A DNA stretch of 64,000 nt, taken from Fonsecaea monophora (taxonomy: Eukaryota; Ascomycota; Eurotiomycetes; Chaetothyriales; Herpotrichiellaceae). The position numbers and the translations under genes are program-made. This document shows positions 32,140-45,280 of this stretch, piece by piece (within the stretch, counting starts at the first letter, position 1; every line of letters starts with the position of its first letter). Location of the stretch: contig NW_019174035.1 of NCBI RefSeq assembly GCF_001642475.1, forward strand, positions 49,316-113,315, given 5' to 3'. The notes below the pieces were generated by a model that ran no database searches, was not told where the DNA came from, and saw only the letters and a list, made by a program, of their open reading frames with translations.

Positions 32140-32953
32140 TCATCCACACAACATGCGCAAGAGTTTGTTGATGAGCCGGGCCAGCAGTCCCCCACCATGC
32201 TTCTCTCCTCCACCATATTGTGGTTGCTGTTGTTGTTGCTGAGTGTGTTGAGGTTGCCAAGCTTGCTGCTGCTGACCTGGATACGTCTGGTAGCCCTGCC
32301 AATCGCTCACATGTTGCATGTCCACGGGACTGCCATCCAGCTTGATGTATATCCTGCCGTCGTTGGACTCGGTGTGATATTGTAAGCCGAGATCCCGGCA
32401 AGTCTGTTCGACTCGAGGCTTGAGTTTTTGGACGTGATCGCGGGAATGGTTGCCCCGCCCGACCACGACGTGGAGATGTGTCTGGCCGTGACTCTGAGCA
32501 TAGCGGATCCTCTGTTCCAAGATCTCTTCCGCCTCTTCGACAAACAGCCCGTGCAAGTCGATCGTGTCGGCGGCGACTCGTCCATCCGCGTTGTTTTCGC
32601 GAAAGATGAAGTCGGCCGCCTGTTTATTGTACATCTCCATTTTGGCGCCGTGCTCCTTGCCCTCTTGCGAGAGCGCATGCGCAGCCGCGCCGTCGCCATT
32701 CGCATATGCTTCTTGGGATCGCTGGAAGCACGTGGCACGTTTGGCGGCCTCCTGACGTGCGAGATTTCGTAGCCGGTCGTACTCTGCTTCGGCAGCTTGG
32801 GATTGACTATGATTGAATGCTACACGACGATCTCGTGTCAGCCAGGAACTCAGGTTCGGCGCATAGGCCAAAAGCGACATTCAGTCAAGCCGGAGATCAC
32901 ATACGCTTGGCTCCTACTCGGGTAGCATGCTGTGTTGACATTTCATACGACAT
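32140..32953 (-). CDS. Smr-domain protein (DUF1771 plus Smr)
   Basis: Exons (minus) 32953-32905 and 32819-32140; 242 residues. The 85-nt intron (GTATGT donor, GCTGAC branch, GTGTAG acceptor) joins RVGAK to PFNHSQSQ. Layout: a DUF1771 helical segment (EAEYDRLRNLARQEAAKRATC...), then DFIFRENN, then an Smr domain with TIDLHGLFVEEAEEIL and HLHVVVGRGNHSRDHVQKLKP, the conserved DLHG and G-x-G motifs, and the strand GRIYIKLDG. Smr domains in this family act as RNA/DNA endonucleases or bind nucleic acid; the yeast relative Cue2 cleaves mRNA on stalled ribosomes, but no CUE domain is visible here. The tail is Gln/Gly-rich (QQQQAWQPQHTQQQQQQPQ) and ends in a hydrophobic helix, LLARLINKLLRMLCG. Confidence 0.9.
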
Positions 32954-33409
32954 CTTCTCGGCAATTGCGGGTTGGGCAACCACCTAAGATTGATGATGTA
33001 CAGGTGAGAGACGTGTACTGCACGAGTAGAATTGGGCAAGAGACAGGAAGAAACGATAGGTGGAATTTTGTACGACCCTAAAACCGCACAAGGCTTACAG
33101 CAGCGATGCCAATGGGGGAAGATCTGATCTTTCACGATGCGCTCGGTTCGCTTACAGACGCGAATCGCTGAAGCGACGATGAAAATCGCGGAGTCGGAGA
33201 AACCAAAGATGGCGGGAGGCTTAGTCATCACTGCTTAGTCATCTGGAAGACCCGATTTGGCATTTGACTACCAGTGTAGTCACAATATCGGATACTCAGT
33301 ACAAATAGGAAGAAACCAGCCCAACGACTTGGTTGATATTATGTTGCTTCCCTCTTGCTTCCCTCTGGATCTCGGTCCGATAGCGCCTCATATCTTTCGA
33401 GATCTGTCA
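32954..33409. other. Intergenic region, same-strand neighbours
   Basis: Lies between the 3' end of the C2H2 regulator and the start of the Smr gene, both on minus. Contains the Smr promoter; nothing specific is recognised. Confidence 0.45.
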
Positions 33410-36400
33410 TCAACAAGCCCCCAACTTGTTCTCATAGCAATTGGCCAATTCGCGTAGAATATATCCCATCCGGGGTGTCAAACCCCATACCCAGGTATCA
33501 TCGTAGAAGCCAGCCCAGTATCGTGCCAGCTTGGCTGCCAGTGAGAGTCCGGCTCCATCGTCCAGAACATCCTCCAAGTCCAACAGCAGATTTCTGATGG
33601 ATTGCATCGTCTGAGTCTCGAGCTCGCTGATCGATGCAGAGTCACGACTTGATCGTATCTCAACTTCGATTGCATGCACCCATTTCGTGACCAACAGCGC
33701 TGTGACCAGGAGTCAGTTCTGTGATAGAGAAGTAGGCCAGTCGTCTGTTGTATGGACTTACCTGCCTCCCACCCTGCTAACGCGTGCCCGATCGCCCAGG
33801 TCAAGGCGGCTGTCTTCTTGATCAGCAGGGTTCCCGCCTTGTACGGTATCAGCATTCCTTCGAATGCCCGACCGACAGCTCTTGCCACGAGATTGCCTCG
33901 ATTCTGCGGTAGCGCGATAAAGTCCTCAATTGAAGTCATAAATTCTTCCTGGCTTTCCTTGAGCAACACCATTGAATCGGCCGCGCTATGTCCTGTGAAT
34001 GCCCGGCAATAGCTGACCCGCAACAGCGCTAGACAATTGAACAACAAAGGGGTTTCGGCTTCCGTCCACGGATAGTCGGCATCCGAGCTGGCTTGGGTGA
34101 TCAGGGCCCGACACCTCGAAAGCGCGGCCTCTGTTTGGGCGAGAGTCTGGGATTTCTGGGTTTCATTGGACGGTCCAGGACTAGAGAGGTCGCCGAAAAA
34201 GTAGGATCCTTGGGTGATGTGCCAGATGTGAATGGAAATAACGTTTATCACCACGCTGATTGCAAAGGGTGACCACTCCCAGCACTCTTGCGGCACCGTC
34301 TTGACTGAATTCCCGTTCATGACCATCGACACTGCCTCTCTGACATTGAGTCGTGAGCTCTGGCCTTTTCGCATTGCCGCTTCGTGCCACTGCTCTTCGG
34401 TGAGTGCATCCCACAGGGACTGGTCGCAGGCCATTTCGATGAAACCATCAGAAACCAAGGAATATCCGGGGGGAATCCCGTAAGTCATGGTGACCAAATT
34501 GCCAAACATTATCTGACCGTACAGTAACCTATGCATTGTGTTAGTGGGGGCGATGCAATCCTCGCGCTCCCTCCGCTTACCTCTTAACACTCTCCCTTTC
34601 GACCCATTCCTGCCAACTCAGCCACCTATCTGTGCTTTTGCGCGGTTTTACGGTAGGAGCCAAGTCACGAAAATCCTAATGAGTCATTAAAACGGTGCTC
34701 CTCCAACTAACTCAATGTGCTTACCACGAGGAAGTCGCCGAGACGAATAATAGCCTTCGAAATGACTTCCGGGTCGCCGCTGAAGCAGCTGAGCATTGCA
34801 AGCAGCAACCGAGTTTGACTCCTCCACAATGATTCCGGCGTCGATTTCGGTGATTGAGGTTGTGGCCGAACCCAATCTTCCAGCAACCGTGGCTTCTTGT
34901 CGAGATGTTCACCCCGGTCATCAACTGCGGCAGCGAGGGCTTGGTCTGCTTTCAAGTACAATGAAGCCGCAATCTTTCTTTCTAATCGATAAAGAGCGCC
35001 AACTGCACATATAGCGAGAACAAGTGGCGAAGGTGTGGTTTCGAAGTCCATAGTCTGAAGGTGGAAGATGGGCAGGTGAACGTGGAAGGCATCGACGTAG
35101 GTTCGAATGCATTTTTGGAGTGCGGCTGCACTAGGCAGTCGGAATTTGTTCAATTTTTCAGCAGGGAGTCTACTCGACAGGTCCCTTAGCAGATGAATTC
35201 GCATTGCTTCTGAAAAAGTAAGTGTTGGAGGTCTGGGGTACTTCTTCGTCTGTGGAATTTGGTAGCCCGAATAGCCCTCGGAATCGGGACGATTCATGTT
35301 GAAAACCTGGGCTGGAGTCTCGTCCCATGGCCCGGTGGGCCCTTTAGCACGCGAATTTTCACGGCTGCCCGTTTCCCACGATTGATTTGAATCGTCAACT
35401 GACGGAGTCTCGTTCGCAGTCGAAATACGACTCTGCTGGAAACCGTAATCCTGCATGGAAGCCTGGCTCGAACCTGAGAAATTCTCTAGAGGGGACCAGC
35501 CATCCGTATTGCCGCCGAGCGGTGGTACTGCAAAAGCTTCAAGTTGCTTTGGAGGTAAGCCCAAGAAGGGGTCGAAGAAGTCCAGGAATTCCAGGTCGCC
35601 ATCAAGGTCTGGGAGAGGCACTGAGCTTGGAAATGTCCGCATCTTCTCCAGGTCGGAAACATCGACACTAAAATCTGCCAGGTGAAGCCCCATAGAAGGC
35701 TGAGGTTCTGCAACAAGAGCAGATCCTCCACCGAAACTTGAAGATAGCATTGGTTCAGATGCGCTATCGACTGGAGTTGCCAGCCTCTGACCTTGACTCA
35801 CTGGGGATTTTGGCGGCTGAACAGCACTCGATCTTGTGCATGGTTTGGCAGCTGGTCTAGAAGATGTACAGACGGAACCTCTGGGTTGGCGCCGGCGTGA
35901 ATCCGAGAGATCTGGAGGCAAGTCTTTTGGCAGCACGACAGTTTCGTCCTTTCCTTTGCCTCTAGATATGGATGACTTTGCTGTGGCATTCTCTGCTAAT
36001 CGTGGAGTCAGAATTATTCAACCAAGATCGGGGGTTTCCGACCGGAAGGAAGGTCTGGAGTTGTCGGTCCATCCGTATGTTGCTTCTCGATGGCCTTTGC
36101 TACTTGTTCCGGAGTGTGCAGGGTTCTCTCATGGCGAACCAGGAGATCTCTAGGGGGACGTAGTTAATAGACGCCGTCGTCGATGAGCGTTTCCAAATAC
36201 CTTCGACTATACCTTCTTCGACAGACCCTGCAACCGAAAGGTTTCTCTTGAGTATCTGAAGACTTGTAAGCGTTTTCGCACCGGGTGCAGACGCGATGAG
36301 TCGAGGGACATGGCTTACGGCCTCGTTGATGTCGGATGCAGTGCTCGCTTCGCTTAAAAGCCCTCGAGCAAACACTGCACACATGTTTTCTCTTCGCGGC

Positions 36401-36457
36401 CGCATTCTCTTTGTCGAGCTTGGGAAATATAATGGTCGAAGTGCCGATTAGTGCCAT
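33410..36457 (-). CDS. C2H2 zinc-finger transcription factor with fungal_trans domain
   Basis: Seven exons (minus): 36457-36319, 36255-36201, 36149-36043, 35995-34725, 34675-34581, 34528-33762, 33699-33410; 907 residues. Two tandem C2H2 fingers: C27, C30, H43, H47 (HVCSVCSRAFKRSEHCIRH...) and C55, C58, H71, H76 (FGCRVCRRRYSRRDLLVRHE), joined by HTQEKPFG, a classic finger linker. A disordered Ser/Pro region follows, then from about residue 330 the fungal_trans domain (LPIFHLQTMDFETTPSPLVLAICAVGALY..., RRLLYGQIMFGNLVTMTYGIPP). Intron 1 interrupts the H47 codon and intron 2 splits finger 2. Intron 3 (35996-36042, 47 nt, GTCGGA donor) is the weakest call but is the one that closes phase. Such proteins regulate nuclear transcription; the targets are unknown. 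Confidence 0.88.
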
Positions 36458-39400
36458 GATGGGAACGATCCGGTGCTTCTCCGATCACCAGATAAGATGT
36501 GGGAAGAATTGGTGTTCGAAAGCTAGAATCCCAAGATTGAGGAGTTGTAATGGGCCAAATGCCACCTGATCGTTAGAACCATGGTCTTCCCACAGTCTGT
36601 CTGGGATAGCGTCCCAGAAGTTTTGAGGGTGCTATCGTGGGGCTAATTGCGGAGGGGGGAGGCCTGAAGTAAAACTTGGGGAAAGGAGGGATGGATTGAC
36701 AAGGGATGGGTTAATTGGGGGAAGCTGATGGGTTGGAGGTTGTCCATCCACCATGTCCACCGTTGTCTTGACTTCGTAAACCTCGTGCGGAGAAATGGGA
36801 AATTCCAAAGGCGTCTTGTGGTTTGGCTGCGAGACACTCGACTTTTGCAAAGACGGCATCCTGGAGGTCGATATCCTACCTGGAGTCTTATATCCTGTGA
36901 GAACTCGTATTTGTGCTTGTTAAAAACCAGACACAGAAAGGCAACAGATATCTCCAAAAGAGCCGTGGCAAACCCGGAGCAGGGATTCACGCCATGCCTC
37001 GACCACGGTAGGTTTCTTCCAGCCGGACAAGTGGCTGTGAAAGGATGACTCTGCTGGAATGTGCAGCCTCAATTTATGAAGATCCAGACACAGAATAAAT
37101 GAAACCAGGTAATGAAATTATCCGTGGATTCTCTTGTCTTTCAGACCCTTGTAACGGCTTGAGGCAGAACAATGATAGAAGGAAACCATGAAGTGGCAGA
37201 CCAGCCCTTGACATAGACTGTCTTCGATGATAAGAGCAACGCCGCATACCAGACATGTCGTTCCAAGATGCAATTCCCATCAAGTGATGCCCTTCGTGAA
37301 GCTCACCTCAATTTGGCAATACTTTCTACCCCACATGAGGCAACAGCCTCGCGAGGCTGAAGTGGGGTACGTTTCCTCCCGAAAAGGAATTGTGTACAAG
37401 AAAGGTGATTCCGACAATATTTTATGAAAGAGTTTGCCCTGCTACATTGGAGGCATGAACTGTGAGATATGTATGGGTTTGGGTGCTCATTGCTATCCAG
37501 GTTCGCGCGGTGTAGAAAGTTTGAGTGGCGCAGGGATTTGTTTCTCTGGCTGCGTCACCTCTCGACAGGAATCTACTAAGCCATCGTCGCCAGCAATAAT
37601 GCCAGGGAACGGGTTGAAAGGATCCTCTCTAAGTTGACATTTGCTAACGGCTCACCTGCAGTTGGTGCGCAGATTCCAGAAGCTGAGTTCAGGGAGCTGG
37701 CGAAAATAGAGGAGGAGCTTTGAAACGTGACCCATTCAGAGCATCAATCCTACCTATTCTGTCTTATTGACTCGGTATCTAAGTTTGTTCCCAAACTCAT
37801 TGATCGTCGCGTCTGACGGAGGTTCCCTGCCGGAGCGCAAATGCGAGTAAATACCCACTTTATTATATGGAGAAAACGAGAGCCTGTCGCTGGTCTCGAC
37901 TCGAAGCCCGTGAAACTTGTACGTGATACTTCTGGGGTTTCGAAGTCCGAATGACAACGCACAGATTGCTAGTATCAAGTAGCAACAGTCGGTTCCAGTC
38001 GACCATGTCACAGGCCACAATGCCGGTAGACGTTTTCGGGGAGTGGTTGGCAACAGGTTCATTCGGGCTTTCGAGATCAGAAGCGATCACATACCTGGTA
38101 CTCCTAGTGCAACTGGTGGCGCCAAGATGCAGATCCTCGAGTGCCTGTTCTGGCCGAGGTGGGTTCCTCTCTGCCTTAATTGAGTCACGCCGGTCTCTCA
38201 TTCTCCGTTGTGATGGTCCAAGATGGAAGGTTTTGACGGAAAAAGCAAGAGCAAAGGGTGGTTGGGCAATGTAGAGGCTGAATGTGACGGACAAAAAGGA
38301 CGCCGAGTCCGGAGGCTGCGGGAGCGCCTCTGAACATGATTTGATGGTACTCTCGGGCAAATGCGTTGTGGCACTTGATCGGCAATGCAGAGCACAAAGC
38401 AACACTAAGGAGGCGGACGAATAATCGTGCTCAAAGTGGTGGAAATCGGGGAGGCAGAGTTGACTTGCCTTCCTCAGAAAGAAAGCCTGAGTGAGGGTCC
38501 ACAGTGACTGTCAAAGTCTGTACGAGCAGCATCCCCGTTCCGTAAGCTGTCACTTTGCAAGTGCTTGATGTTTTGGTACGTAGTATTCACTGTGAGGGAA
38601 AAATGTCTGACGCGCCAATAGGAGAACTGCAGCTGACATGTGAAACAAGGACGCAGGATGTCGCTTGATTTGTGCATGCAGGTTATGAGCGCAGAATCCG
38701 AAGACAGGTCCAGATCGACCTCTCCGCTGGGGGTGGCCTGGTTGCTTTCCGTAAATCTGGGACTTGGGCTTGCAGACGCAGGTTTTAGCTTTGACACCCT
38801 GGCCTGATCGTCTGGCGAGCTGGCTACAAGATTCGAGGAGAATCAAATCCATTGCGTTGGAAGCAATAGTAGCAAGACGAACCTCCAAGGGAAATCAAGT
38901 TTTCTGGATGAACTTTATGTGCTGGAAGAAACATCCAAGTACCGGCTGGCTTGAGTTGGTGCTATTTAGCAGTTGTAGCGGCACAACCCCGTGCCCCGTA
39001 CCTGAATTCTGACAGATCTGTGTCAAGATAAAGTTTCAGCGAGCTCGGGAACAATCCTCCCAGTGCCTGAAGGGGGCCATCACCTGATAGAGGAAGCATC
39101 TGGCTTGAGACATAGAATCACTCGTACCCAGTCGTACCAGTCTTGCCGTCAATTGACTTGCGAGAGCGGATATTTGGTTGAGGAAAGACCAGGAAGTCGC
39201 AATTTCCAGGGCTTTCATGGAACGCACTAGATTTCTTGAGAAGGGCGCTATGACCCGAAGCGACGAACAAAGGGGTGACCTAGCGACGATGATTACAACT
39301 CCTCGGTAGGGCAGACGTTATATCAGGCCAAGCTGCGCAGCGGAAGGTCCCAGCACCAACAAGGGTAGTCCTTTGTGCCCACTCTTCGTGCGTTGGGAGG

Positions 39401-41250
39401 TCATCCTCGCGATACAATTCTTCATCTGCAGATACGAGTAAGTGTGCTCCTCCTCGTAAACAACCCGGAAGCTCGGACGCGGCCCCTGCGCCAGCAAGAC
39501 GACGGATATCCGAAAGTGGTCTGGGCGGGTGTAACCAAGTGGGCGATCCCAGTCTCGGTCGAAAGCCAACTTGAGTGAAGAGACCAGGGTGACGGAGGTA
39601 GGAGAGGGAGGTGACAAGTGGTGGGTGAGTGTGGGAGACCCCGGTTGTAGTTGGCCTCAGTGGGTTAGAGCCGAGGGCTTGAGACAACAGCGCCGCGATC
39701 CAAGGGCGATCTAGTGAAGGCATTAGAAGAGACATTGCTTGGAGCGAGATGAAGAAATACAGTACCTCCTGAGTAGGTAAGCCATTTGGCTGATGATCGC
39801 TCGATGCTGGGAGGACCCGTCCTTTTCCTAGGTACAAGTACTGCAGCTGGAGGATGCGCACCCAGCACCTTGGACCATCGAACTTTGCTGGACGCGGGCT
39901 GTGGAACCCAAATGTTAATATTTGGCAAAGCCTTTGGTTCCGTGGCAGTAGCACACAGTAGTCAGACACTGGCACTGGGGAGTTGACTAGTTGAATTTTG
40001 TGCATTGCAAAAAGCCACCCACATCAAGACTCCGTCTGTTGTAAAAAATAAAACTCTTTTCCCCTTTCTCGTCTGGGACTGTCAATGGGGACTGGAGATG
40101 GACAAGCCACTAGTGGGCACCCAATGGAGACGGTGTGGGTAAGCTTGGACAGCTAAGGGGCGCGCGATGCCGGGCGCCACTAAACATTAACTCAAGCCCG
40201 GCCGACGTCCACTACGAGTACCTATTCGTTGCAGCCCTTTGTGCTTGGGAAGGCCCAGTAGTCCCAATAACCAACCAGCTCTTAGGCGGCAAAAACAGCT
40301 GCACAGGTCAAACAACCCGCCCAAAAAGGGTCCCTGGTTAAGCCAAAGGATTGCGCCTTCGCTGTTGTGGGTGGTGCAGCTGTCCGATTATTATCTGACG
40401 AGCCTGGCATTTCCTCCTGGTGCTCCCTCACTGGCGGCTGTTCCTCCCCTCTCAAAACACCCCCCATTCTCGACCCTTACCCACTCAACCACTCCCCTAG
40501 TTCAAGTAATAACCCTAGCTGCTGCTTCTTTCCCCTACCTACGGTTTCCCTGCTTCGCTTGTCCACCCATCCTCATTGATTGCAGTCAAAACTGCGCTAA
40601 CCTTCTCACCTCCTTGCACCTGATTGATCATTCTCCATTTTATCCCCGTTTTTCCAAACCATCCACTTCGATTCATCTTCACCCCCGACCACCATCATTT
40701 TTCCTCAATCCGACTTCCCCTTTGTACAATATTGTCATTTATTCTTTGTCTCGTCTGCGCGCCCTGGAGGAGTAACCTGAATCCACAGGGAGAAGGCTCC
40801 TTTCGTTCGAGATTGAGTCTCGAAGCGCATATACTTTCCCTGCCCAGCTTCGCCCAGCGAGATCGATGTGCCTGACTTCCACCCGCCGCCTCCCAAATCA
40901 GTGATCGACGTCCATTCTTCCTTGTCCTATCTTCGCCTTGCGCGCCGATCGCCTTCGGCTCTCTACCTTAGCACTCTCAGATTCCTCACTTCACAGCCTC
41001 CGTCACGTTCGTGTCACCAGCCTTCATTTTTGACAAACCTCTCATAAGCTTGAAGCGGAGGTGAGTGATCCGAGGAGGTGACGCGCAAGTACGCCTTTCT
41101 ACAATCTTCGGAGGACGTTCTCAAATGCGCATCTTCTCTCGACGTTTTTGAGCACAGACGTTTACTAACTGAGTTGAACTTCAGTTGTCCCCCCAAGACC
41201 CCCGGATTCGACCTTATCACTTCGAGACTCTTTTTTGGAGATAGCCAAAC
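36458..41250. other. 4.8-kb gene-poor region
   Basis: The longest gap in the window; no gene is supported. A 241-codon minus-strand open stretch (39280-40005) lacks coding character. From about 40380 to 41250 the plus strand is strongly pyrimidine-rich (CCTCCTGGTGCTCCC, CTTCACCCCCGACCACCATC), consistent with a long promoter/leader of the G-alpha gene. The centre does not look AT-rich or repeat-derived. Confidence 0.5.
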
Positions 41251-42529
41251 ATGGGGTGTGGTGCAAGCAAGGAAGATACCGCCGGAAAGGCGAGAAATGA
41301 TGAGATCGATAATCAGCTGAAGAGGGACAAAATGGCCCAGCGCAATGAGATCAAGATGCTCCTACTTGGTATGCGGACTCCCTGTTCTGTTGGGTTCAGC
41401 TTTGGTCTAACCACACTTCAGGTGCCGGTGAATCTGGGAAGTCAACAATTCTGAAGCAGATGAAACTCATTCATGAGGGTGGTTATTCGCGCGACGAACG
41501 CGAATCGTTCAAGGAAATCATCTACTCCAATACCGTCCAGTCCATGCGTGTCATTTTGGAGGCCATGGAGTCTCTCGAGCTACCCCTGGACGACCAGCGC
41601 GCCGAATATCATGTCCAGACAATCTTCATGCAGCCACCACAGATAGAAGGTGACAGCCTGCCACCCGAGGTGGGCGCAGCTATCAAGGCCCTGTGGCAGG
41701 ATGCTGGCGTCCAGGAATGCTTTAAACGATCAAGAGAGTATCAATTGAACGATTCGGCACGATAGTGAGTCATTGGTCCCCTCATATCCTCTTGCCACTA
41801 CCTCCACTGACTTTTTTGCGCCAGTTATTTCGATTCTATTGACCGCATCGCCGCTCACGACTACCTTCCCAATGACCAAGACGTCCTGCGATCGCGAGTC
41901 AAAACAACCGGTATCACCGAGACCACCTTCATCATCCAGGACCTTACGTATCGCATGTTTGACGTGGGTGGGCAACGATCTGAGCGAAAGAAGTGGATTC
42001 ACTGCTTCGAAAACGTCACCACAATTCTTTTCTTGGTGGCCATATCAGAATATGACCAGTTGCTCTTTGAAGATGAGACTGTCAACAGAATGCAAGAGGC
42101 CCTCACACTGTTCGACAGCATATGTAACTCCCGGTGGTTCATCAAGACCAGCATCATCCTGTTCTTGAATAAAATCGACAGATTCAAGGAGAAGTTGCCC
42201 GTAAGCCCGATGCAAAACTACTTCCCTGACTACGAAGGTGCGTTACAATTTCGTCAACTGAAGCATGCATCAGCTGACATTTTACACCCAGGTGGTCCTG
42301 ATTACGCCGCTGCTTGTGACTATATTTTGAACCGGTTCGTGTCGCTCAACCAGGCAGAGACCAAGCAGATCTACACGCACTTTACCTGCGCCACAGATAC
42401 CACACAGATAAGATTCGTGATGGGCGCGGTCAACGGTCAGCACTCTTTGATCACCCCAGATTTTGCTTTTTCTGACAGTTTCTAGATATCATCATCCAAG
42501 AGAACCTTCGAATGTGTGGTCTCATATGA
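41251..42529 (+). CDS. fadA/gpa1 family: Heterotrimeric G protein alpha subunit, group I (Gi-like)
   Basis: Exons 41251-41368, 41422-41764, 41825-42237, 42292-42435, 42486-42529; 353 residues, the exact family length. Signal transducer that couples membrane receptors to cAMP/PKA and growth-versus-sporulation decisions in filamentous fungi. Visible: MGCGASK start (Gly2 myristoylation, Cys3 palmitoylation), P-loop GAGESGKST (40-48), switch I RSRVKTTGITE, switch II DVGGQRSERKKWIHCFE, NKID guanine-binding motif, FTCATDT, and the C-terminus ENLRMCGLI with Cys at -4, the pertussis-toxin site of the Gi class. Intron 1 lies inside the P-loop Gly codon. The last exon has only 44 nt; its intron uses a GTCAGC donor with a CTGACAG branch region. 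Confidence 0.98.
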
Positions 42530-43674
42530 TGATCATTGGCATCCCTATGGCGTTTTCTCGTTACTGCTTCGATTTGCCCACGACTTGCATATACCACCGG
42601 CGTTACTAGGGGGGAAACGGCTCTACCAGTTCTTTTGATCAAAGTATGGCAAAGAATCGCCACTTCGACACTTCCCGCCAAAAGTGCAATTAACTTCGAA
42701 TTCCACATTCTTTTTCTTCGGAGATGAGCAAATCCTCTTGCCCCATCCGGCGCCAGCCAAAGATGACGGAGTTCTCGGCGATCGAGCTACTTGGTTCTTC
42801 TTTCGCTGTCTTTCAGCAGAGCGGCCTCCTCGCAGGTCGCATGCATCCTATTCCTGTACTCATGAACAATGTACGGAGGACCTTTCAAGGCGCCAAAGCA
42901 AGCGACTCTTTTTCCCCTTTTCCAAGTTGAAGATTTTCTTTTTCTCTTTTTTTCGGGGGTAGCGACGGACGGACGACGAAAGGATATTGAGATTAAAGTG
43001 GAGTGGCTATGAAGAGGAAGGTGATGCAGGAGTTGCTTGAACTAGACCTTCGGACCCAAGAGTCCGGTCATTGTATATCACTCCGTTCCGAAAGAAGACA
43101 TAGGCAAGCAGACGTGAATGACTGTAAATCTCTCAGAAATGGATTGGATTGGATATGCTTGAATCTTGCAGGCATTGTTACATGCCATCATCTCCTTTCG
43201 ACGGTTCATTGCGGTGGGTGATTGACTGCTCATTTTCACTTTTTTGGTTCGACGTGGACGGACGGGGAGAAACTTGTGGTATTGACGAGCGGCAGCACTC
43301 GCGGGTCTCTACGATCCTTACATCTCCTTCACCCACAGAGAGCCTGGTGGCATCGGAAAAAACAATCAGCGTCCCAATACGAAGCACAGTTCCGTTCACC
43401 GAAAGTGCCCTGATGATTCTCAGAGGGTAGCCTTGTAAGGCCCAGGTAGGAGGCACTCGCTTGAACAAACGGTCGAATCGACATCACTTGCGGGCGAACC
43501 AGCCATCACGCATAAAGAAAAGGGGCTTTTTATCACAGGATGTATCATTCGGCGAAGTACGGAGAGTGTCGGACTCTAATCTATATACGTGCTATACATG
43601 GATGGATATTGATGCCGGTCCCATACTAGTGTCTCCCGTGATGAGGGGGAAAAGCAAGTCTGTCTGCCAGCCTG
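42530..43674. other. Convergent intergenic region
   Basis: 3' flank of G-alpha (+) and of the ACS-type permease (-). T-rich runs near 42930-42955 (TTTTCTTTTTCTCTTTTTTTC). No gene is seen. Confidence 0.45.
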
Positions 43675-45280
43675 TCAGTTCCCGTGCGGCACAACGCTCT
43701 CTTCTATCGCTCCCAACGCGGCCCTTTGCCTGTCTCGGCGTGCGATGAGGAACCACGACGTGAGGATCGAGAGGATGGACACGACGAGAATGCACAGGCA
43801 GATGACATAGGATCTGTGGTACGTCGGCCCAAACACGGTCGAGTACACGTGCGGGCCGACGATGCCACTCCACTGGGCGCAGGCGTTGGTCAACCCGATC
43901 CCGATCCCGGCGGCGACGGTGCCTTCGAGCGCCCGGATACGCTCGGGCCAGATGACCGGGTAGGCCGAGCCAGCGCACGAGACGGCCACGATCAGCGCAA
44001 TGTACTTGACAACTGGGCTGTGGACGGTGACCAGGATGATGTAGCAGACGATGGTGGTGCTTTCGACTGTGGGACAAGCGACAGGTTAGTGCTCGAACGG
44101 AAACTAGGGAGGGAAAGGAGAGAGAGTTCATCTCTGTCTGCACGTACTTGCAACGGCGCAGGTCCATGGCCGGATGTATTTCCGATGGATCAGGTTACCG
44201 GCGGTGTTGAGGAACAAGAAGCAGCAGACGTAGGGTGGCTGTTTGGAAGGGTTGGTCAGCAAGTTGTATACCTTCAGCAGGAAAAGGGGAAAGGGGGACA
44301 TTTCTCCTTACAATGTTCATCAGTTGCGAGTTTGCCGTCCCAGTGAAGCCGAGCTGGTAGATCACGGTAGGCAGGGCGTACGAGATACCAAAGCCACCGA
44401 TACCGTGAGCAATCCAGTACAGCCCAAAGGTGTAGACGGTAGGGTCTTTGAAGAGCTGTTTCAGCGTCTCCCAATCCCAGTTGTGGCGTTTGCCCGACGG
44501 CGCCGTGTCCGCCAGACGACGCTCGATGAACAGCCGCTCCTTCTCGTTCAGCATGCGTGCCGTGTGGGGATAGTCGGGCAGTCCCCACAGAGCGACAAAG
44601 GCGAGGATGATGGCCGGGAGTCCTTCGAGCAGGAAGAGCCATCTCCAGCCCGGCAGGCCTCCGAGGCCGTCCATGAAGCTAATGGCGTAGGCCAACAGGC
44701 CGCTCAATGCGCTGGAGAGCTGGCCCACCGAGTAGAAGAAGGCGATGCGCCACGGCATCTCGGTCGGCCGGTACCAGAAGTCCATGTGGTACAGCACGGC
44801 CGGGTAGAACCCTGCCTCAGCCATGCCGATGGCGAAGCGGGCACACATCATGCCCGGGAAGTTTTGCACGGCAGCCACCGAACAGGCACAGATGCCCCAG
44901 CTCAGGATCAGCACGAACATCCATATCCGCGGACGGAAGGTCTTGAGGAGCACGGTGTTGGTCGGCTCAAAGACCATGTAGCTGTAGGAGAAAATGGACA
45001 GGGTCCATGCCCACTGAGAGGGGTCGAAGCCGAGCTGCTTCTTGATGCCCGTGCCATGTTCGAGGTTGATGATGGCGGCGTTGGAATAGTTGGACGAGTC
45101 GATGACTCGGAAGATGTAGACCAGCGAGTAGAACCCGACGAGCCAGAAGTCGACCTTACGCAGGACCTTCTTTTCGAAAGCCTCGTCGCCTTCTTCGAAC
45201 ACAACGTCCCTCTCACTCGGAGTCGGTGATTCGGCAACGATGTGGGTGAACGTGTCACCCAGGGTTTTCTCCGCTGCCAT
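43675..45280 (-). CDS. MFS permease, anion:cation symporter family (Dal5/Tna1-like)
   Basis: Exons (minus) 45280-44312, 44238-44148, 44066-43675; 483 residues. Plasma-membrane symporter; the family imports allantoate, nicotinate, biotin, pantothenate and similar organic anions. Signatures: LRKVDFWLVGFYSLVYIFRVIDSSNYSNA at TM1 (family form LRKIDxRxxP..xxYLFxxLDRxNIGNA, here rather divergent), WAWTLSIFSYSYMVFEPTN, MMCARFAIGMAEAGFYPAVLYHMDFWY with the R-x-x-x-G-x-x-E-A-G motif of TM4, and PGWRWLFLLEGLPAIILAF. About 12 helices. An aberrant point is IDSSNYSNA where most members have LDRxNIxNA. Divergent from the 2-oxoglutarate dioxygenase with 777 bases between, so co-regulation is possible. Confidence 0.93.

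Noticed and set aside
39280..40005. 241-codon minus-strand open frame
   Set aside because: Composition is unstructured (many Pro, Leu, Arg, Ser with no motif), it overlaps other equally long shadows, and it has no plausible start context. Treated as chance.
44243..45229. 328-codon plus-strand frame opposite the permease
   Set aside because: It is the mirror frame of a clear MFS permease: rich in Arg, Glu and Gly, no hydrophobic core, and wholly within that gene.
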